The notes beneath the pieces are model-generated. The model was not told the DNA's origin and did no database searches. It saw nothing but the letters and a program-made list of their open reading frames with translations. A stretch of 64,000 nt of DNA, taken from contig NZ_STGD01000011.1 in NCBI RefSeq assembly GCF_005222755.1, positions 1-64,000 of the forward strand. The letters run 5' to 3'. Of the stretch, positions 43,292-51,346 are shown in pieces. A program made the position numbers and the translations under genes. The stretch's first letter is position 1. Each line of letters begins with the position of its first letter. The DNA comes from Roseomonas sp. HF4 (GTDB taxonomy: Bacteria > Pseudomonadota > Alphaproteobacteria > Acetobacterales > Acetobacteraceae).

Positions 43292-43737
43292 GCCGGGCGC
43301 CGCCCGTCTTCACCATCGGCTACGAGGACGCGACGCCGGACGCCCTCCTGGCCACGCTGAAGCGGGCGGGCGTCGCGACGCTGGTGGACGTGCGGGCGCT
43401 GGCTAACAGCCGCCGGCCCGGCTTCGCCAAGGGCGCGCTGTCGGCAGCGCTCACCGGCGCGGGCATCGGCTACCTGCACCTGCGCGCGCTGGGCACGCCG
43501 GCCGAAGGTCGCGCCGCGGTGCGCAGCGGCCGGCCCGAGGTCATGCGCCGGATCTTCGCCGCGCACCTTGCGGGCACCGAGGCGCAGGCGGCGCTCGCCG
43601 ACCTCGCGGACCTCGCGCGGCACGGGCCCGTCTGCCTGCTCTGCCTCGAAGCCGACCCGCGGACCTGCCACCGCACGCTGGTCGCCGAGGCGGTCGGCCT
43701 GCCTGTCGTGCATCTCGACCCGAGGGCGCCGGGCTGA
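43288..43737 (+). CDS. DUF488 family protein (149 aa)
   Basis: A small cytosolic protein with the DUF488 pattern: FTIGYEDATPDALLATLKRAGVATLVDVR at the start, RPGFAKGALSAALTGAGIGYLHLRALG, and the C-terminal VCLLCLEADPRTCHRTLVAEAV with two cysteines near a His. Related proteins are known only from structure and genome context, so function is unknown. The GTG start at 43288 overlaps the malic-enzyme stop and indicates translational coupling. Confidence 0.86.
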   Translation: MSRAPPVFTIGYEDATPDALLATLKRAGVATLVDVRALANSRRPGFAKGALSAALTGAGIGYLHLRALGTPAEGRAAVRSGRPEVMRRIFAAHLAGTEAQAALADLADLARHGPVCLLCLEADPRTCHRTLVAEAVGLPVVHLDPRAPG

Positions 43738-43744
43738 GGCAGGC

Positions 43745-44068
43745 TCAGCGCCGCGTCCGCTCGATGTCCGTGCTGCGCGTCTTGCCGCCCGCGCCGGTGA
43801 CGTCGCGCGTGCCGGAATAGGTGCCGTCCTGCACCGTGCCCTGGCCCGTGGCGCTGCGCGTGCGCCCGTTCGGGCCGGTCTTGCTCGCGCTGCGCTGGCG
43901 GGTGCCGGTGGCGGGGTCGTAGGACCGGGTCATGCCGCCGCTCGCGCTGCGCCCGCCGCTGCGGGTGGCGCGCCACGCGCGGCTGTGTTCGCGCGCCTCG
44001 GCGCGGCGGGCACGAGGGCCGCCGGCGCGGCGAGGAGGAGAAGAAGCAGGGAGCGGGCGACCGCGCAT
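43745..44068 (-). CDS. Small Gly/Thr/Arg-rich protein with possible frameshift at the signal peptide (107 aa)
   Basis: Unrecognised. The C-terminal 65 residues are repetitive and polar (MTRSYDPATGTRQRSASKTGPN, RTRSATGQGTVQDGTYSGTRDV). The first 30 residues in this frame (RGRPLPASSPPRRAGGPRARR) do not resemble an export signal. The neighbouring frame over the same bases, opened by an ATG at 44094, reads VARSLLLLLLAAPAALVPA, a near-ideal signal peptide, and then diverges from the conserved-looking part. One frameshift around 44005-44030 would join them. It may be a recently broken gene or contain a sequence error. Confidence 0.45.
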   Translation of the reverse strand: MRGRPLPASSPPRRAGGPRARRAEAREHSRAWRATRSGGRSASGGMTRSYDPATGTRQRSASKTGPNGRTRSATGQGTVQDGTYSGTRDVTGAGGKTRSTDIERTRR

Positions 44069-44159
44069 GGCGGATCTCCCGCCGGCGTCGCCATCAGCCT
44101 GCGTTGCGCGGATTGCGCGCGCATGCCGTGATTGTTACGAAACGAAACCGTCCGGCGCC

Positions 44160-44549
44160 TCAGGGCCGGGCCGGCTGCGCCGGGGTGTCGGGCGCAGCGG
44201 TGGGCGGCGCGCCGGGCGGCGCCGCGGGCGCGGTCATCCGTTCTCCCTGCCGGGCGGTCCAGGCGCCGGCGCCCTGCATCTGCTCCCCGGTCCACCGCAT
44301 GGCGCGGCCGACCGCGCTGCCGGTGCTCTCCCCCGCGCGTTCGAGCGCCTGGCCGGTCTGCTCGGCGGCGCGGTCGATCGCCGCTCCCGTACGTTCGCCA
44401 AGGCCGGGCTGGGCGGCCGGGGCCGGAGCGCCGGGTGGCGGCGCGGGCTCGGCCGCGCGCGGCACGGGCGGCGGCAGGCTGCCGGGCTGCTGCGCGGCGG
44501 CGGGCAGCGCCATGAGGACCAGGGCAGCGGCGACAGGCAACGGACGCAT
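44160..44549 (-). CDS. Secreted hendecad-repeat protein 1 (129 aa)
   Basis: Family unknown to me. The signal peptide MRPLPVAAALVLMALPAAAQ ends in a good cleavage site, followed by a Pro-rich linker. Then come four consecutive 11-residue units, RTGAAIDRAAE, QTGQALERAGE, STGSAVGRAMR and WTGEQMQGAGA, with Thr-Gly at positions 2-3 and a hydrophobic residue at position 6. The tail is Pro/Ala-rich. The unit predicts an amphipathic helix. The gene at 44737-44967 encodes the same four-repeat design, so the two are probably paralogues. Start ATG 44549. Confidence 0.68.
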   Translation of the reverse strand: MRPLPVAAALVLMALPAAAQQPGSLPPPVPRAAEPAPPPGAPAPAAQPGLGERTGAAIDRAAEQTGQALERAGESTGSAVGRAMRWTGEQMQGAGAWTARQGERMTAPAAPPGAPPTAAPDTPAQPARP

Positions 44550-44634
44550 CACAGGGTCTCCTGGACTGGGCAACGCGCCAGGGAGATGATGACGCGCTCC
44601 CGTGGCAACAACGGGGCGGCGCGCCTTTGGCGCG

Positions 44635-44717
44635 CACGCGGGTTTCACCCTCGTGACCCTCAAGCCGCCTGGCGGGTCGCATCCGCGGCCCTGGGCTTCG
44701 CTGGATCGCCTGCGGCG
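44635..44717. repeat. Dispersed intergenic repeat family 2, copy B
   Basis: It is the reverse complement of copy A (21934-22017) with about 80% identity over 80 bases, including gtttcacc(c/t)tcgtg and ggcgg(g/t)-cgcatccgc blocks. It lies between the two hendecad-repeat protein genes. Translated on the minus strand it gives a LEGHEGET-like string of the sort I have seen as non-coding repeat translations in other genomes. Confidence 0.7.
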
Positions 44718-44736
44718 CCCATTCGGGCGCTCGCCA

Positions 44737-44967
44737 TCAGTCCCCGAAGGCCCATTGCCCGGCGCGGCGGAGCCGGTTGCCGGTCCAGTCCGCAGCGCGT
44801 TCCAACGCGCCGCCGGTGCGCTGCGCGCCGCGCTCGATCGCAGCGCCGGTGCGCTTGGCCGTGCGCTCGAGCCGCCGCCCGGTGCGCTGCACCGCCCCTT
44901 CGGCCGCGACGGCCGGGTTGGCGAGGGTCCCGGCCAGCAGGCCAAGCATGAGATAACGCCGCTTCAT
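44737..44967 (-). CDS. Secreted hendecad-repeat protein 2 (76 aa)
   Basis: A short exported protein: signal peptide MKRRYLMLGLLAGTLANPAVA, then four 11-residue units RTGRRLERTAK, RTGAAIERGAQ, RTGGALERAAD and WTGNRLRRAGQ, then WAFGD. The Thr-Gly and hydrophobic positions match protein 1, and the fourth unit of both starts Trp-Thr-Gly. The repeats are strongly basic and should form an amphipathic helix of about 44 residues. Possible roles include membrane or surface binding; nothing in the sequence decides. ATG 44967 directly begins the signal peptide. Confidence 0.66.
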   Translation of the reverse strand: MKRRYLMLGLLAGTLANPAVAAEGAVQRTGRRLERTAKRTGAAIERGAQRTGGALERAADWTGNRLRRAGQWAFGD

Positions 44968-44998
44968 GCGCTCAACGTGATGCGGGGCCGGGCTCACG

Positions 44999-45958
44999 TC
45001 AAGAATCGAGACGGATGCCGAGGTCGCGGATCAGCGGCCGCCAGGCGGCGGCCTCGGCGGCGACGAAGGCGTCGAATTCGGCCGCGCTCCAGCCCGTGGT
45101 CTGGATGCCGAGGGCGCGGGTGCGCGCCTGCACCTCATCCGCCTGCATGGCCCGGACGAGTTCGGCGCTGAGCCGTTCGACCACCGGCGTCGCGACCGCG
45201 CGCGGCACGCTGATGCCCTGCCAGCCGAAGGCCACGGCATCGTGGCCGAGTTCGCGCAGCGACGGCACGGCGGGGGCCTCGGCGGTGCGGGCCTCGGTCA
45301 GCACGGCCAGCGCGCGCACGCGCCCGTCGCGGATGAAGGGCAGGCCGGTCGCGGTGTCGATCATCACCAGGTCGACGCTGCCCGCGAGCAGGTCCTGCAT
45401 CGCCGCGCCGCCGCCGCGATAAGGCACGTGCTCGGCCGCGAGGCCGCTGCGGCGCTTGACCAGTTCCATCGCCAGATGGTGCGGTGAGGCAACGGCCGGG
45501 CTCCCATAGGTGGCCGCCCGCGTGCGGGAGGCCGCGAGCAGCGCCGCGAAATCCGCGAAGGGCGCATCGGCGCGGCAGACGATGTAGAGCGGAAAGCGCC
45601 CGATGAAGCCGACGCCGCGGAAATCCCGGTCCGGATCATAGGGCAGCCTGGCATAGAGCGCCGGGTTGTAGACCAGGATGCCGTTGTCCACGTGCATCAG
45701 CGTGTGGCCGTCGGCAGGCGCCCGGGCGGCGGTCTCGCTGGCCAGCACGGCACCGCCGCCGGGGCGGTTCTCGACCACGATGCCCTGGCCGAGTCGCGGG
45801 CCCATCTGCCCGGCCACGAGCCGTGCGAAGACATCCGACGGGCCGCCCGCGGGATAGCCGACGATGAGGCGCAGCGGCCGCTCGGGCCAGGTGGCTTGCG
45901 CATGCGCCAGGCCGGGCAGGGCAAGGCCGAGCGCGAGCGCGCCGCGACGTCGGATCAT
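44999..45958 (-). CDS. Orphan Bug-family (TctC-like) periplasmic binding protein (319 aa)
   Basis: A periplasmic solute receptor of the Bug family. The signal peptide RRRGALALGLALPGLAHAQA precedes WPERPLRLIVGYPAGGPSDVFARLVA, ENRPGGGAVLASETAARAPADGHTLM and the C-terminal AEAAAWRPLIRDLGI helix. No permease gene is adjacent, typical of the expanded orphan Bug sets of Rhodospirillales and Burkholderiales. The ATG at 45958 follows ggaggaag. It is divergent from the EI24 gene. Confidence 0.92.
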   Translation of the reverse strand: MIRRRGALALGLALPGLAHAQATWPERPLRLIVGYPAGGPSDVFARLVAGQMGPRLGQGIVVENRPGGGAVLASETAARAPADGHTLMHVDNGILVYNPALYARLPYDPDRDFRGVGFIGRFPLYIVCRADAPFADFAALLAASRTRAATYGSPAVASPHHLAMELVKRRSGLAAEHVPYRGGGAAMQDLLAGSVDLVMIDTATGLPFIRDGRVRALAVLTEARTAEAPAVPSLRELGHDAVAFGWQGISVPRAVATPVVERLSAELVRAMQADEVQARTRALGIQTTGWSAAEFDAFVAAEAAAWRPLIRDLGIRLDS

Positions 45959-46084
45959 TTGCGCTTCCTCCGGGGCAGGGCCGCCAATCTGGCGCCGCGC
46001 GCGCGGGCCGCCAAGGGGCCTGCGCGACCGCGGGGCCGGTCCCGCCCCCTCGCGGCCGCGCCGCGCGACCGCTACATCCCCGCC

Positions 46085-46744
46085 ATGCCGGCCGCGATCC
46101 TCCTCGCCTTCGCCCAGATCGGCGACCCCGCCTTCCGCCGCCCGCTCCTGCTGGGCGTGCTCGGCGCGGTCGTTGCGATCGGCCTGCTCGTCTGGGGCGC
46201 CACCGAGGCCGCGCACTGGGCCGCGGGCACCACCGGCTGGCTGTCCTGGGCGGCGCAGGCGGGCGGCGGGCTGGCGGCGCTGGTGCTGGCCTGGTGGCTG
46301 TTCCTGCCGATCGCGGCCGTCATCGCCTCGCAGCTCGTGGAGCCGGTGGCTGCCGCGGTGGAACGCCGGCACTACCCGCATTTGCCGCCGCCGCGCGGCG
46401 CCTCGGTCGCGGCGCAGGCGGCCTTCGGCGTGCTGTTCGGCCTCCGGATGCTGGCGCTCCAGGTGCTGCTCCTGCCGCTGCTGTTGGTGCCTGTGCTGGG
46501 ACTTGTGGCCGCACTCGCCATCTCCGCCCATGCGCTCGGGGCCGGGATGCTGCGGCAGACCGCGATGCTGCGCATGGGCACGGCCGAGTCGCGCTTGGCC
46601 TGGCGGTCGCGCCGCTGGGCCGGATGGGCGCTCGGGCTGGCGCTGGCGGCCCTGGCGATGGTCCCACTGTTCAATCTTTTGGTACCGGTGATCGGCACGG
46701 CGGCGGCGGTACACCTGCTGCACCGCGGGCCGCGGCGCGCATGA
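46085..46744 (+). CDS. EI24 (CysZ-like) domain membrane protein (219 aa)
   Basis: A polytopic inner-membrane protein. Hydrophobic helices occupy roughly residues 20-45, 55-85, 125-165 and 185-212, and the pattern LVEPVAAAVERRHYP after the second helix fits the EI24/CysZ family. E. coli CysZ imports sulphate, but many alphaproteobacterial EI24 proteins are uncharacterised, so transport is only a possibility. The ATG at 46085 was chosen because it begins the conserved AFAQIGDPAFRRPLLLG segment. The bactofilin gene follows after 119 bases. Confidence 0.8.
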   Translation: MPAAILLAFAQIGDPAFRRPLLLGVLGAVVAIGLLVWGATEAAHWAAGTTGWLSWAAQAGGGLAALVLAWWLFLPIAAVIASQLVEPVAAAVERRHYPHLPPPRGASVAAQAAFGVLFGLRMLALQVLLLPLLLVPVLGLVAALAISAHALGAGMLRQTAMLRMGTAESRLAWRSRRWAGWALGLALAALAMVPLFNLLVPVIGTAAAVHLLHRGPRRA

Positions 46745-46863
46745 GGCCCGCCGGGGGGACGTGAATCCTGGGGATAAGCCGGGCGGCGGCGTTGTGGCCG
46801 CGCCGATGCGCATGCTAGCCCCGCATCTTCAGGTCAACCGCCGGGAATCGAGGGGGCTCCACC

Positions 46864-47541
46864 ATGTCGCTCTTCCGCCGCAAGGATGAACCGGGTGCCG
46901 CGGGCACCGGGGCCGAGCCTGCCGCCACGACCGTCGCCGCCGCGCGGGACCCCGATCTCGGGGTGCCGCCCTTCCGCCCGTCGGGCATCACGCTGCCGCA
47001 GGCCGGCGCGGCGGCGCCCAAGGCTGCCACGGCGCCGTCCCCGGCCAGCACGCCGGCCGCGCGCGTGACCGGCGCGCCGGCAGCGCCCGTCGCCGCCCCG
47101 TCCCGCGGGCCGTCGCGCACCGAGGCCACGGACCAGCGCACCCTCGTGGTCGGCAAGGGCATCAGCCTGCAGGGCACCGTGACCGAGGCCGAGCGCCTGG
47201 TCATCGAGGGCACGATGGAGAGCGAGCTCCTGCAGGCGCAGGAGCTGATCATCACCCATTCCGGCCTGTTCAAGGGCGAGGTGCAGGTCGAGGACGCCGA
47301 GATCGGCGGCACCTTCGACGGCACCCTGACCGCCAGCGGCAGCCTGACGATCCGCGCCACGGGGCGCGTGCTGGGTACGGCGCGCTGCCGCCGCCTGCAG
47401 GTCGAGGAAGGCGGGCAGCTCTCCGGCAAGATGGAGATGATCACGGACGCGCCGGCCCCGGCCGCCGGGGCGCCGCGCCTGGCGCCGGTGTCCCCGCCCG
47501 CCGCCGTGCCGGCGCGCAGCACGGAACCCGCCGACGCCTGA
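46864..47541 (+). CDS. Polymer-forming bactofilin (225 aa)
   Basis: A bactofilin, a cytoskeletal protein that self-assembles into beta-helical filaments. The disordered Ala/Pro-rich N-terminus (about 1-90) precedes the beta-helix core TLVVGKGISLQGTVTEAERLVIEGTMESEL, then GLFKGEVQVEDAEIGGTFDGTLTASGSLTIRATGRVLGTARCRRLQVEEGGQLSGKM. A Pro/Ala-rich C-terminus follows. The core length and repeated G-x-(L/I) turns match the family. M23 peptidases often partner with bactofilins, but the M23 gene of this window is 37 kb away. Confidence 0.92.
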   Translation: MSLFRRKDEPGAAGTGAEPAATTVAAARDPDLGVPPFRPSGITLPQAGAAAPKAATAPSPASTPAARVTGAPAAPVAAPSRGPSRTEATDQRTLVVGKGISLQGTVTEAERLVIEGTMESELLQAQELIITHSGLFKGEVQVEDAEIGGTFDGTLTASGSLTIRATGRVLGTARCRRLQVEEGGQLSGKMEMITDAPAPAAGAPRLAPVSPPAAVPARSTEPADA

Positions 47542-47593
47542 GCCGACGGCCCCGCGCCCCGGCGGCACCGCCGCCGGGGCCGGGCGATGCCCC

Positions 47594-48142
47594 ATGCCGG
47601 GACCGCGCGTCCTCCCGTTGCTGTCTCTCCTCCTTCTCGGCTGCGTGGCCGAACCCGGGGAGGAGGCCGCCGCCATGATGCGCGACGCGCTTCGGTCCGC
47701 CCGCGCAGGCGTGGCGGCCGTGGGTCCGCCATCCGCCGACGGCCGAGACGGCCCCGGCCTGACTCAGCCCTTGGCCCGCGCGGCCACCCCCGTCCCGCCC
47801 ACCCTGCCTCCGCCGCCGACCGGGCCGCGGCAGGCCGGCGTGGCGCCGCCCGCCGCCGCGGCCGCGCTGCTCGGACGACCGGCGGCGGAGCTGCGCCGCA
47901 TGCTGGGCGAACCCGCGCTGCGCCGCCCGGAAGGGGAGGCCGAGATCTGGCTCTACGAGGCTCGCGACTGCCGGCTCGACCTCGTGCTCTATCCCGAGGG
48001 CGGGGCGCTGCGGGTGGCCCATGCCGCGGCGCGCGCGCATGGCGCCGGGGACGGCGTGACCGAGGCCGCCTGCCTTGCCGCCATCGCCGCGGCACCGACG
48101 CCGGCGCCCTGGACTGCCCCGGCCACGGGCCGCCGCGCCTGA
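47594..48142 (+). CDS. Predicted lipoprotein with SmpA/BamE-like C-terminal region (182 aa)
   Basis: The signal sequence MPGPRVLPLLSLLLLGC gives a lipobox Cys at residue 17. A Pro/Ala-rich linker leads to a short domain (LLGRPAAELRRMLGEPALRRPEGEAEIWLYEARDCRLDLVLYPE) resembling the SmpA/OmlA-type helix-helix-sheet unit common in alphaproteobacterial lipoproteins. Function unknown. It lies 52 bases after the bactofilin gene and may be co-transcribed. A 27-bp tandem duplication follows its stop codon. Confidence 0.72.
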   Translation: MPGPRVLPLLSLLLLGCVAEPGEEAAAMMRDALRSARAGVAAVGPPSADGRDGPGLTQPLARAATPVPPTLPPPPTGPRQAGVAPPAAAAALLGRPAAELRRMLGEPALRRPEGEAEIWLYEARDCRLDLVLYPEGGALRVAHAAARAHGAGDGVTEAACLAAIAAAPTPAPWTAPATGRRA

Positions 48143-48159
48143 CCCTGCCCGGCACCCGC

Positions 48160-48213
48160 CATCGGGCGGCATCGCCCGGCCGCCGGCATCGGGTAGCGCC
48201 GCCCGGCCGCCGG
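48160..48213. repeat. Imperfect 27-bp tandem duplication
   Basis: Two adjacent 27-bp units (48160-48186 and 48187-48213) share the start catcggg and the end gccgcccggccgccgg or its near variant, with few mismatches. Each contains a short GC palindrome. They lie in the lipoprotein–transporter gap. They could be a local slippage product. Confidence 0.6.
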
Positions 48214-48272
48214 GCGTAAGCACCCGTCGTGCCTCGCCCCATGCCCCAGCCCCCCGCCCCGGCGCGCCACCC

Positions 48273-49187
48273 GTGAGCGCCTGGCTCGACGCCTTCGTGC
48301 CCGCCTTCGCGCTGCTGGCCCTCGGCGCCCTGCTGAAGCGGCGCCTGCTGAAGGACGACGCCGTCTGGGCGGGAATGGAGCGGCTGATCTACTGGGTGCT
48401 GCTGCCCTCCCTCATCGTCGCGGCGCTGGCGCCGCTGAACCTCGCGGACCTGCCGCTCGGGCGGATCGCGGCGGCGATATGGGGGGCGCTGGCGCTCGGC
48501 ACGCTGGTCGCGGTCATGCTGTCGCGGGCGCTCGGGCTCGGGCGTCCGGCCATGACCTCGGTGCTGCAGGGCGGCATCCGCTTCAACAACCTGATGGGCT
48601 TCGCCATCGTCGGCGCGCTGTTCGGCGCCGCAGGCACGGGCTTCGGCGCGGTCGCCACGGGCATCATCGTGCCCTTCGTGCAGACCGCGACGACGCTGGC
48701 CTTCGCGCTGGGCGGCGACCGCGGCCCGCCGCGGCCGTTGGCGATCCTGCGGCAATTGCTGTTCAACCCGCTGATGATGGCGGTCGGCCTCGGCTTCGCC
48801 ATCGCGGCACTCGGCGGTCTGCCGGCCGGGCTCGCGCCGACGGTGCAGGCGCTGGGGCGGGCCTCGGTCGCGCTCGGGCTGCTCTGCGTGGGCGCGGCGC
48901 TGTCGCTGCAATCCTTCTCGGACCGCATCGGCGTGCAAGCGGCGACGGGGGCGCTGAAGCTGCTGGTCATGCCGGCGGCGACCTGGGGGCTCTGCGTGCT
49001 GTTCGGCGTGCCGCCGCTGGCGACCGCCATCGCGGTCACCTTCATGGCGCTGCCCACGGCGGCGACCTCCTACGTCATGGCGCGGGCGCTGGGCGGCGAT
49101 GCGCGGCTGATGGCCGCGATCACGACGACGGAGCACATCGCCTCGATCGTGACGCTGCCGCTCTGGGTGATGCTGGTGGCGCCCTGA
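48273..49187 (+). CDS. AEC (auxin efflux carrier) family transporter (304 aa)
   Basis: An integral membrane transporter with about ten helices in two five-helix halves. The family pattern is seen in the first helices (FVPAFALLALGALLKRRLL, MERLIYWVLLPSLIVAAL), the GGIRFNNLMGFAIV segment, and LGRASVALGLLCVGAAL followed by ITTTEHIASIVTLPLWVML at the end. AEC members export organic acids or other anions; the substrate cannot be told. The GTG start at 48273 gives the normal N-terminus; a longer reading frame from 48075 would overlap the upstream gene. Confidence 0.9.
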   Translation: MSAWLDAFVPAFALLALGALLKRRLLKDDAVWAGMERLIYWVLLPSLIVAALAPLNLADLPLGRIAAAIWGALALGTLVAVMLSRALGLGRPAMTSVLQGGIRFNNLMGFAIVGALFGAAGTGFGAVATGIIVPFVQTATTLAFALGGDRGPPRPLAILRQLLFNPLMMAVGLGFAIAALGGLPAGLAPTVQALGRASVALGLLCVGAALSLQSFSDRIGVQAATGALKLLVMPAATWGLCVLFGVPPLATAIAVTFMALPTAATSYVMARALGGDARLMAAITTTEHIASIVTLPLWVMLVAP

Positions 49188-49192
49188 GGCAG

Positions 49193-49320
49193 GGTGGCGG
49201 AGGGGAACCTCCCCCAAGCCCCCTCCCTTCTTTCGCAATCGGCGCCGATCCGTGCAGGCGGGGCGCCAGGGCACAAGGGGGGTTGAGGCGTGTTGCGGGG
49301 GAGAGGCTCCCGCCTCCGGT
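49193..49320. repeat. Palindromic intergenic repeat, family 1 (diverged copy)
   Basis: It retains ggcggaggggaacctccccc, the ccctcccttctttcgcaatcgg left arm, ggcgccagg in the right arm and gttgcgggggagaggctccc at the end. Compared with the 5627 copy it is shortened and mutated, with fewer perfect pairs. It lies between the AEC transporter and DegT aminotransferase genes. Confidence 0.65.
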
Positions 49321-49399
49321 AGCGCAGCGTCACCAAGGGTGATTTCGCGCGACGCGGCGCCCGGGTCTATGACGACGACCGTTTCCTGCGTGAGGCTCC

Positions 49400-50548
49400 A
49401 TGTCCGACCCCATCGCGCTGTTCGACGTCAAGGCGCAGCAATCCCTGATCCGCGCCGATCTCGACCGCCGCATCGCCGCCGTGCTCGATTCGGGCCGCTT
49501 CATCAACGGGCCGGAAGTGGCCGAGCTCGAGGCCACGCTCGCCGCCTTCGCCGGCTGCGGCCACGCGGTCGGCGTCTCCTCCGGCACCGACGCGCTGCAG
49601 ATCGCCATGATGGCCGAGGGCATCGGCCCCGGCGACGCCGTCTTCCTGCCAGCCTTCACCTACACCGCGACCGCCGAGGTGCCGCTCGTGCTCGGCGCCA
49701 AGCCGGTCTTCGTCGACGTGGCGGCCGAGAGCTTCAACCTCGACATCGCCGACCTCGAGCGCCGCATCGCGCTCGTGAAGGCGGAAGGCAGGCTCAGGCC
49801 GCGCGCCGTGGTCGGCGTCGACCTGTTCGGCCTGCCCGCCGACTGGCAGGCGATCGAGGCGACCTGCGCGCGGGAGGGGATGTTCGCCCTCGACGACGCG
49901 GCGCAGGCCTTCGGCGCGGCGCTGGACGGCCGGCGCCTCGGCCGCTGGGGGCATGCCGCGGCGCTGTCCTTCTACCCGACCAAGACGCTGGGCGCCTATG
50001 GCGACGGCGGCGCGCTGCTGACCGACGACGCGGACCGCGCCGAGCTCTACCGCTCGCTGCGCACGCACGGGGAGGGCAAGACCCGCTACGAGGTCGAGCG
50101 CACCGGCATGAACGGGCGGCTCGACACGATCCAGGCGACGATCCTGCTGGCCAAGATGTCGCTGTTCGAGGGCGAGCTCGCGCAGCGCCGCCGCCTCGGC
50201 GCCGCCTACGACGCCGCGCTGGCGGGCCGCGTCGGCGTGCAGGTGGCGCAGCAGGGCGCCGAGAGCTGCTACGGCCTCTACACCATCCGCCTGCCGGATC
50301 CGGAGGCGCGCGGGCGGGTGCAGCAGGCGCTGTCGGCGCAGCGGATCGGCAGCGGCATCTACTACCCGAAGGCGCTGCACCACCAGCCGGCCTATGCCAC
50401 GCATCATGCCGCGTCCATCGCGGGCGGCCCGCCGCCGCTGCCGGTGAGCGAGGCGCTGTGCCACCAGGTCCTGTCCCTGCCGATGCACCCCTACATGAGC
50501 GAGGCCGATGCGACGCGGGCGGCGGAGACGGTCCTGGCCGCTTTGTAA
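49400..50548 (+). CDS. DegT/DnrJ/EryC1/StrS-family PLP aminotransferase (382 aa)
   Basis: A sugar aminotransferase-type PLP enzyme. GVSSGTDALQIAMMAEGIGPGDAV near residue 58, the DDAAQAFGA motif near 165, and the PLP-lysine motif SFYPTKTLGAYGDGG near 192 are all intact, and MNGRLDTIQATILLAKM follows. Such enzymes make amino-sugars for surface polysaccharides or natural products. No sugar-nucleotide genes are adjacent. The nearest relatives by feel are WecE/WbpE-like UDP-sugar transaminases; this is not certain. Start ATG 49400. Confidence 0.92.
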   Translation: MSDPIALFDVKAQQSLIRADLDRRIAAVLDSGRFINGPEVAELEATLAAFAGCGHAVGVSSGTDALQIAMMAEGIGPGDAVFLPAFTYTATAEVPLVLGAKPVFVDVAAESFNLDIADLERRIALVKAEGRLRPRAVVGVDLFGLPADWQAIEATCAREGMFALDDAAQAFGAALDGRRLGRWGHAAALSFYPTKTLGAYGDGGALLTDDADRAELYRSLRTHGEGKTRYEVERTGMNGRLDTIQATILLAKMSLFEGELAQRRRLGAAYDAALAGRVGVQVAQQGAESCYGLYTIRLPDPEARGRVQQALSAQRIGSGIYYPKALHHQPAYATHHAASIAGGPPPLPVSEALCHQVLSLPMHPYMSEADATRAAETVLAAL

Positions 50549-50620
50549 CCGGCTGCACGGAACGGTTGAATCCGTCCGCGGCTCGGCGCCACGATGCGGC
50601 TTCGTGCCGAGGAGGCGCCG

Positions 50621-51346
50621 ATGCGTCGCAGGATGCTTCTCGCCGCGGCGGGCGCCGTGGCCGTGCCGGTGCCGCGCCCCGCGCGGGCGTCGCAGGAGGT
50701 GGACGTCGCGCTCGTGCTGGCGGTCGACGTCTCGCGCTCGATCGACGAGGACGAGGCCCGGCTGCAGCGCGAAGGCTACCGCAACGCCATCGTCGATCCC
50801 GTCGTGGTCACAGCGATCGGGCGCGGCCTGATCGGCGCCATCGCCGTCTGCTATGTCGAATGGGCGGGGATGGAGTTCCAACGCACCATCCTGTCCTGGC
50901 AGCGGATCGCGACCGCGATGGATGCCGAACGCTGGGCCTCGGCGCTGTCGGAGGCGCCGCGCGCCTCGCTCTCGTGGACCTCGATCTCGGGCGCCATCCG
51001 GCACGCGCGGGGCGAATTGCGCGACTGCCCGTTCGATGCGACGCGCCGCGTGATCGACGTCTCGGGCGACGGCGTGAACAATTCCGGCGCGCCCGCGGAT
51101 TTCGAGCGCGACGCGGCGGTCGAGGAGGGCATCACCATCAACGGCCTGCCCATCATCAACGACCGGCCGACCTTCGGCCGCCTGCCACCCGTGCCGCTCG
51201 ACGACTACTTTCGCGACAACGTGATCGGCGGCCCTGGCGCCTTCATGATCGTGGCCCAGAATTTCGAGAGCTTCGGCCAGGCGGTGAAGCGCAAGCTAAT
51301 CCGCGAGATCGCGGGCATCGCCCCGTCCGGCGTCATTCCCGCCTGA
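50621..51346 (+). CDS. DUF1194 secreted vWA-like protein (241 aa)
   Basis: The signal peptide RRRMLLAAAGAVAVPVPRPARAS precedes a von Willebrand factor A-like domain. The MIDAS motif DVSRSID (D-x-S-x-S) lies near residue 40; SWTSISGAIRHARG, VIDVSGDGVNNSG and INGLPI follow, matching DUF1194. Metal-dependent protein binding in the periplasm is likely; partners unknown. The ATG at 50621 follows gaggagg; an upstream ATG at 50594 lies in the same frame. The 3' end overlaps the convergent lipoprotein gene by 14 bases. Confidence 0.87.
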   Translation: MRRRMLLAAAGAVAVPVPRPARASQEVDVALVLAVDVSRSIDEDEARLQREGYRNAIVDPVVVTAIGRGLIGAIAVCYVEWAGMEFQRTILSWQRIATAMDAERWASALSEAPRASLSWTSISGAIRHARGELRDCPFDATRRVIDVSGDGVNNSGAPADFERDAAVEEGITINGLPIINDRPTFGRLPPVPLDDYFRDNVIGGPGAFMIVAQNFESFGQAVKRKLIREIAGIAPSGVIPA

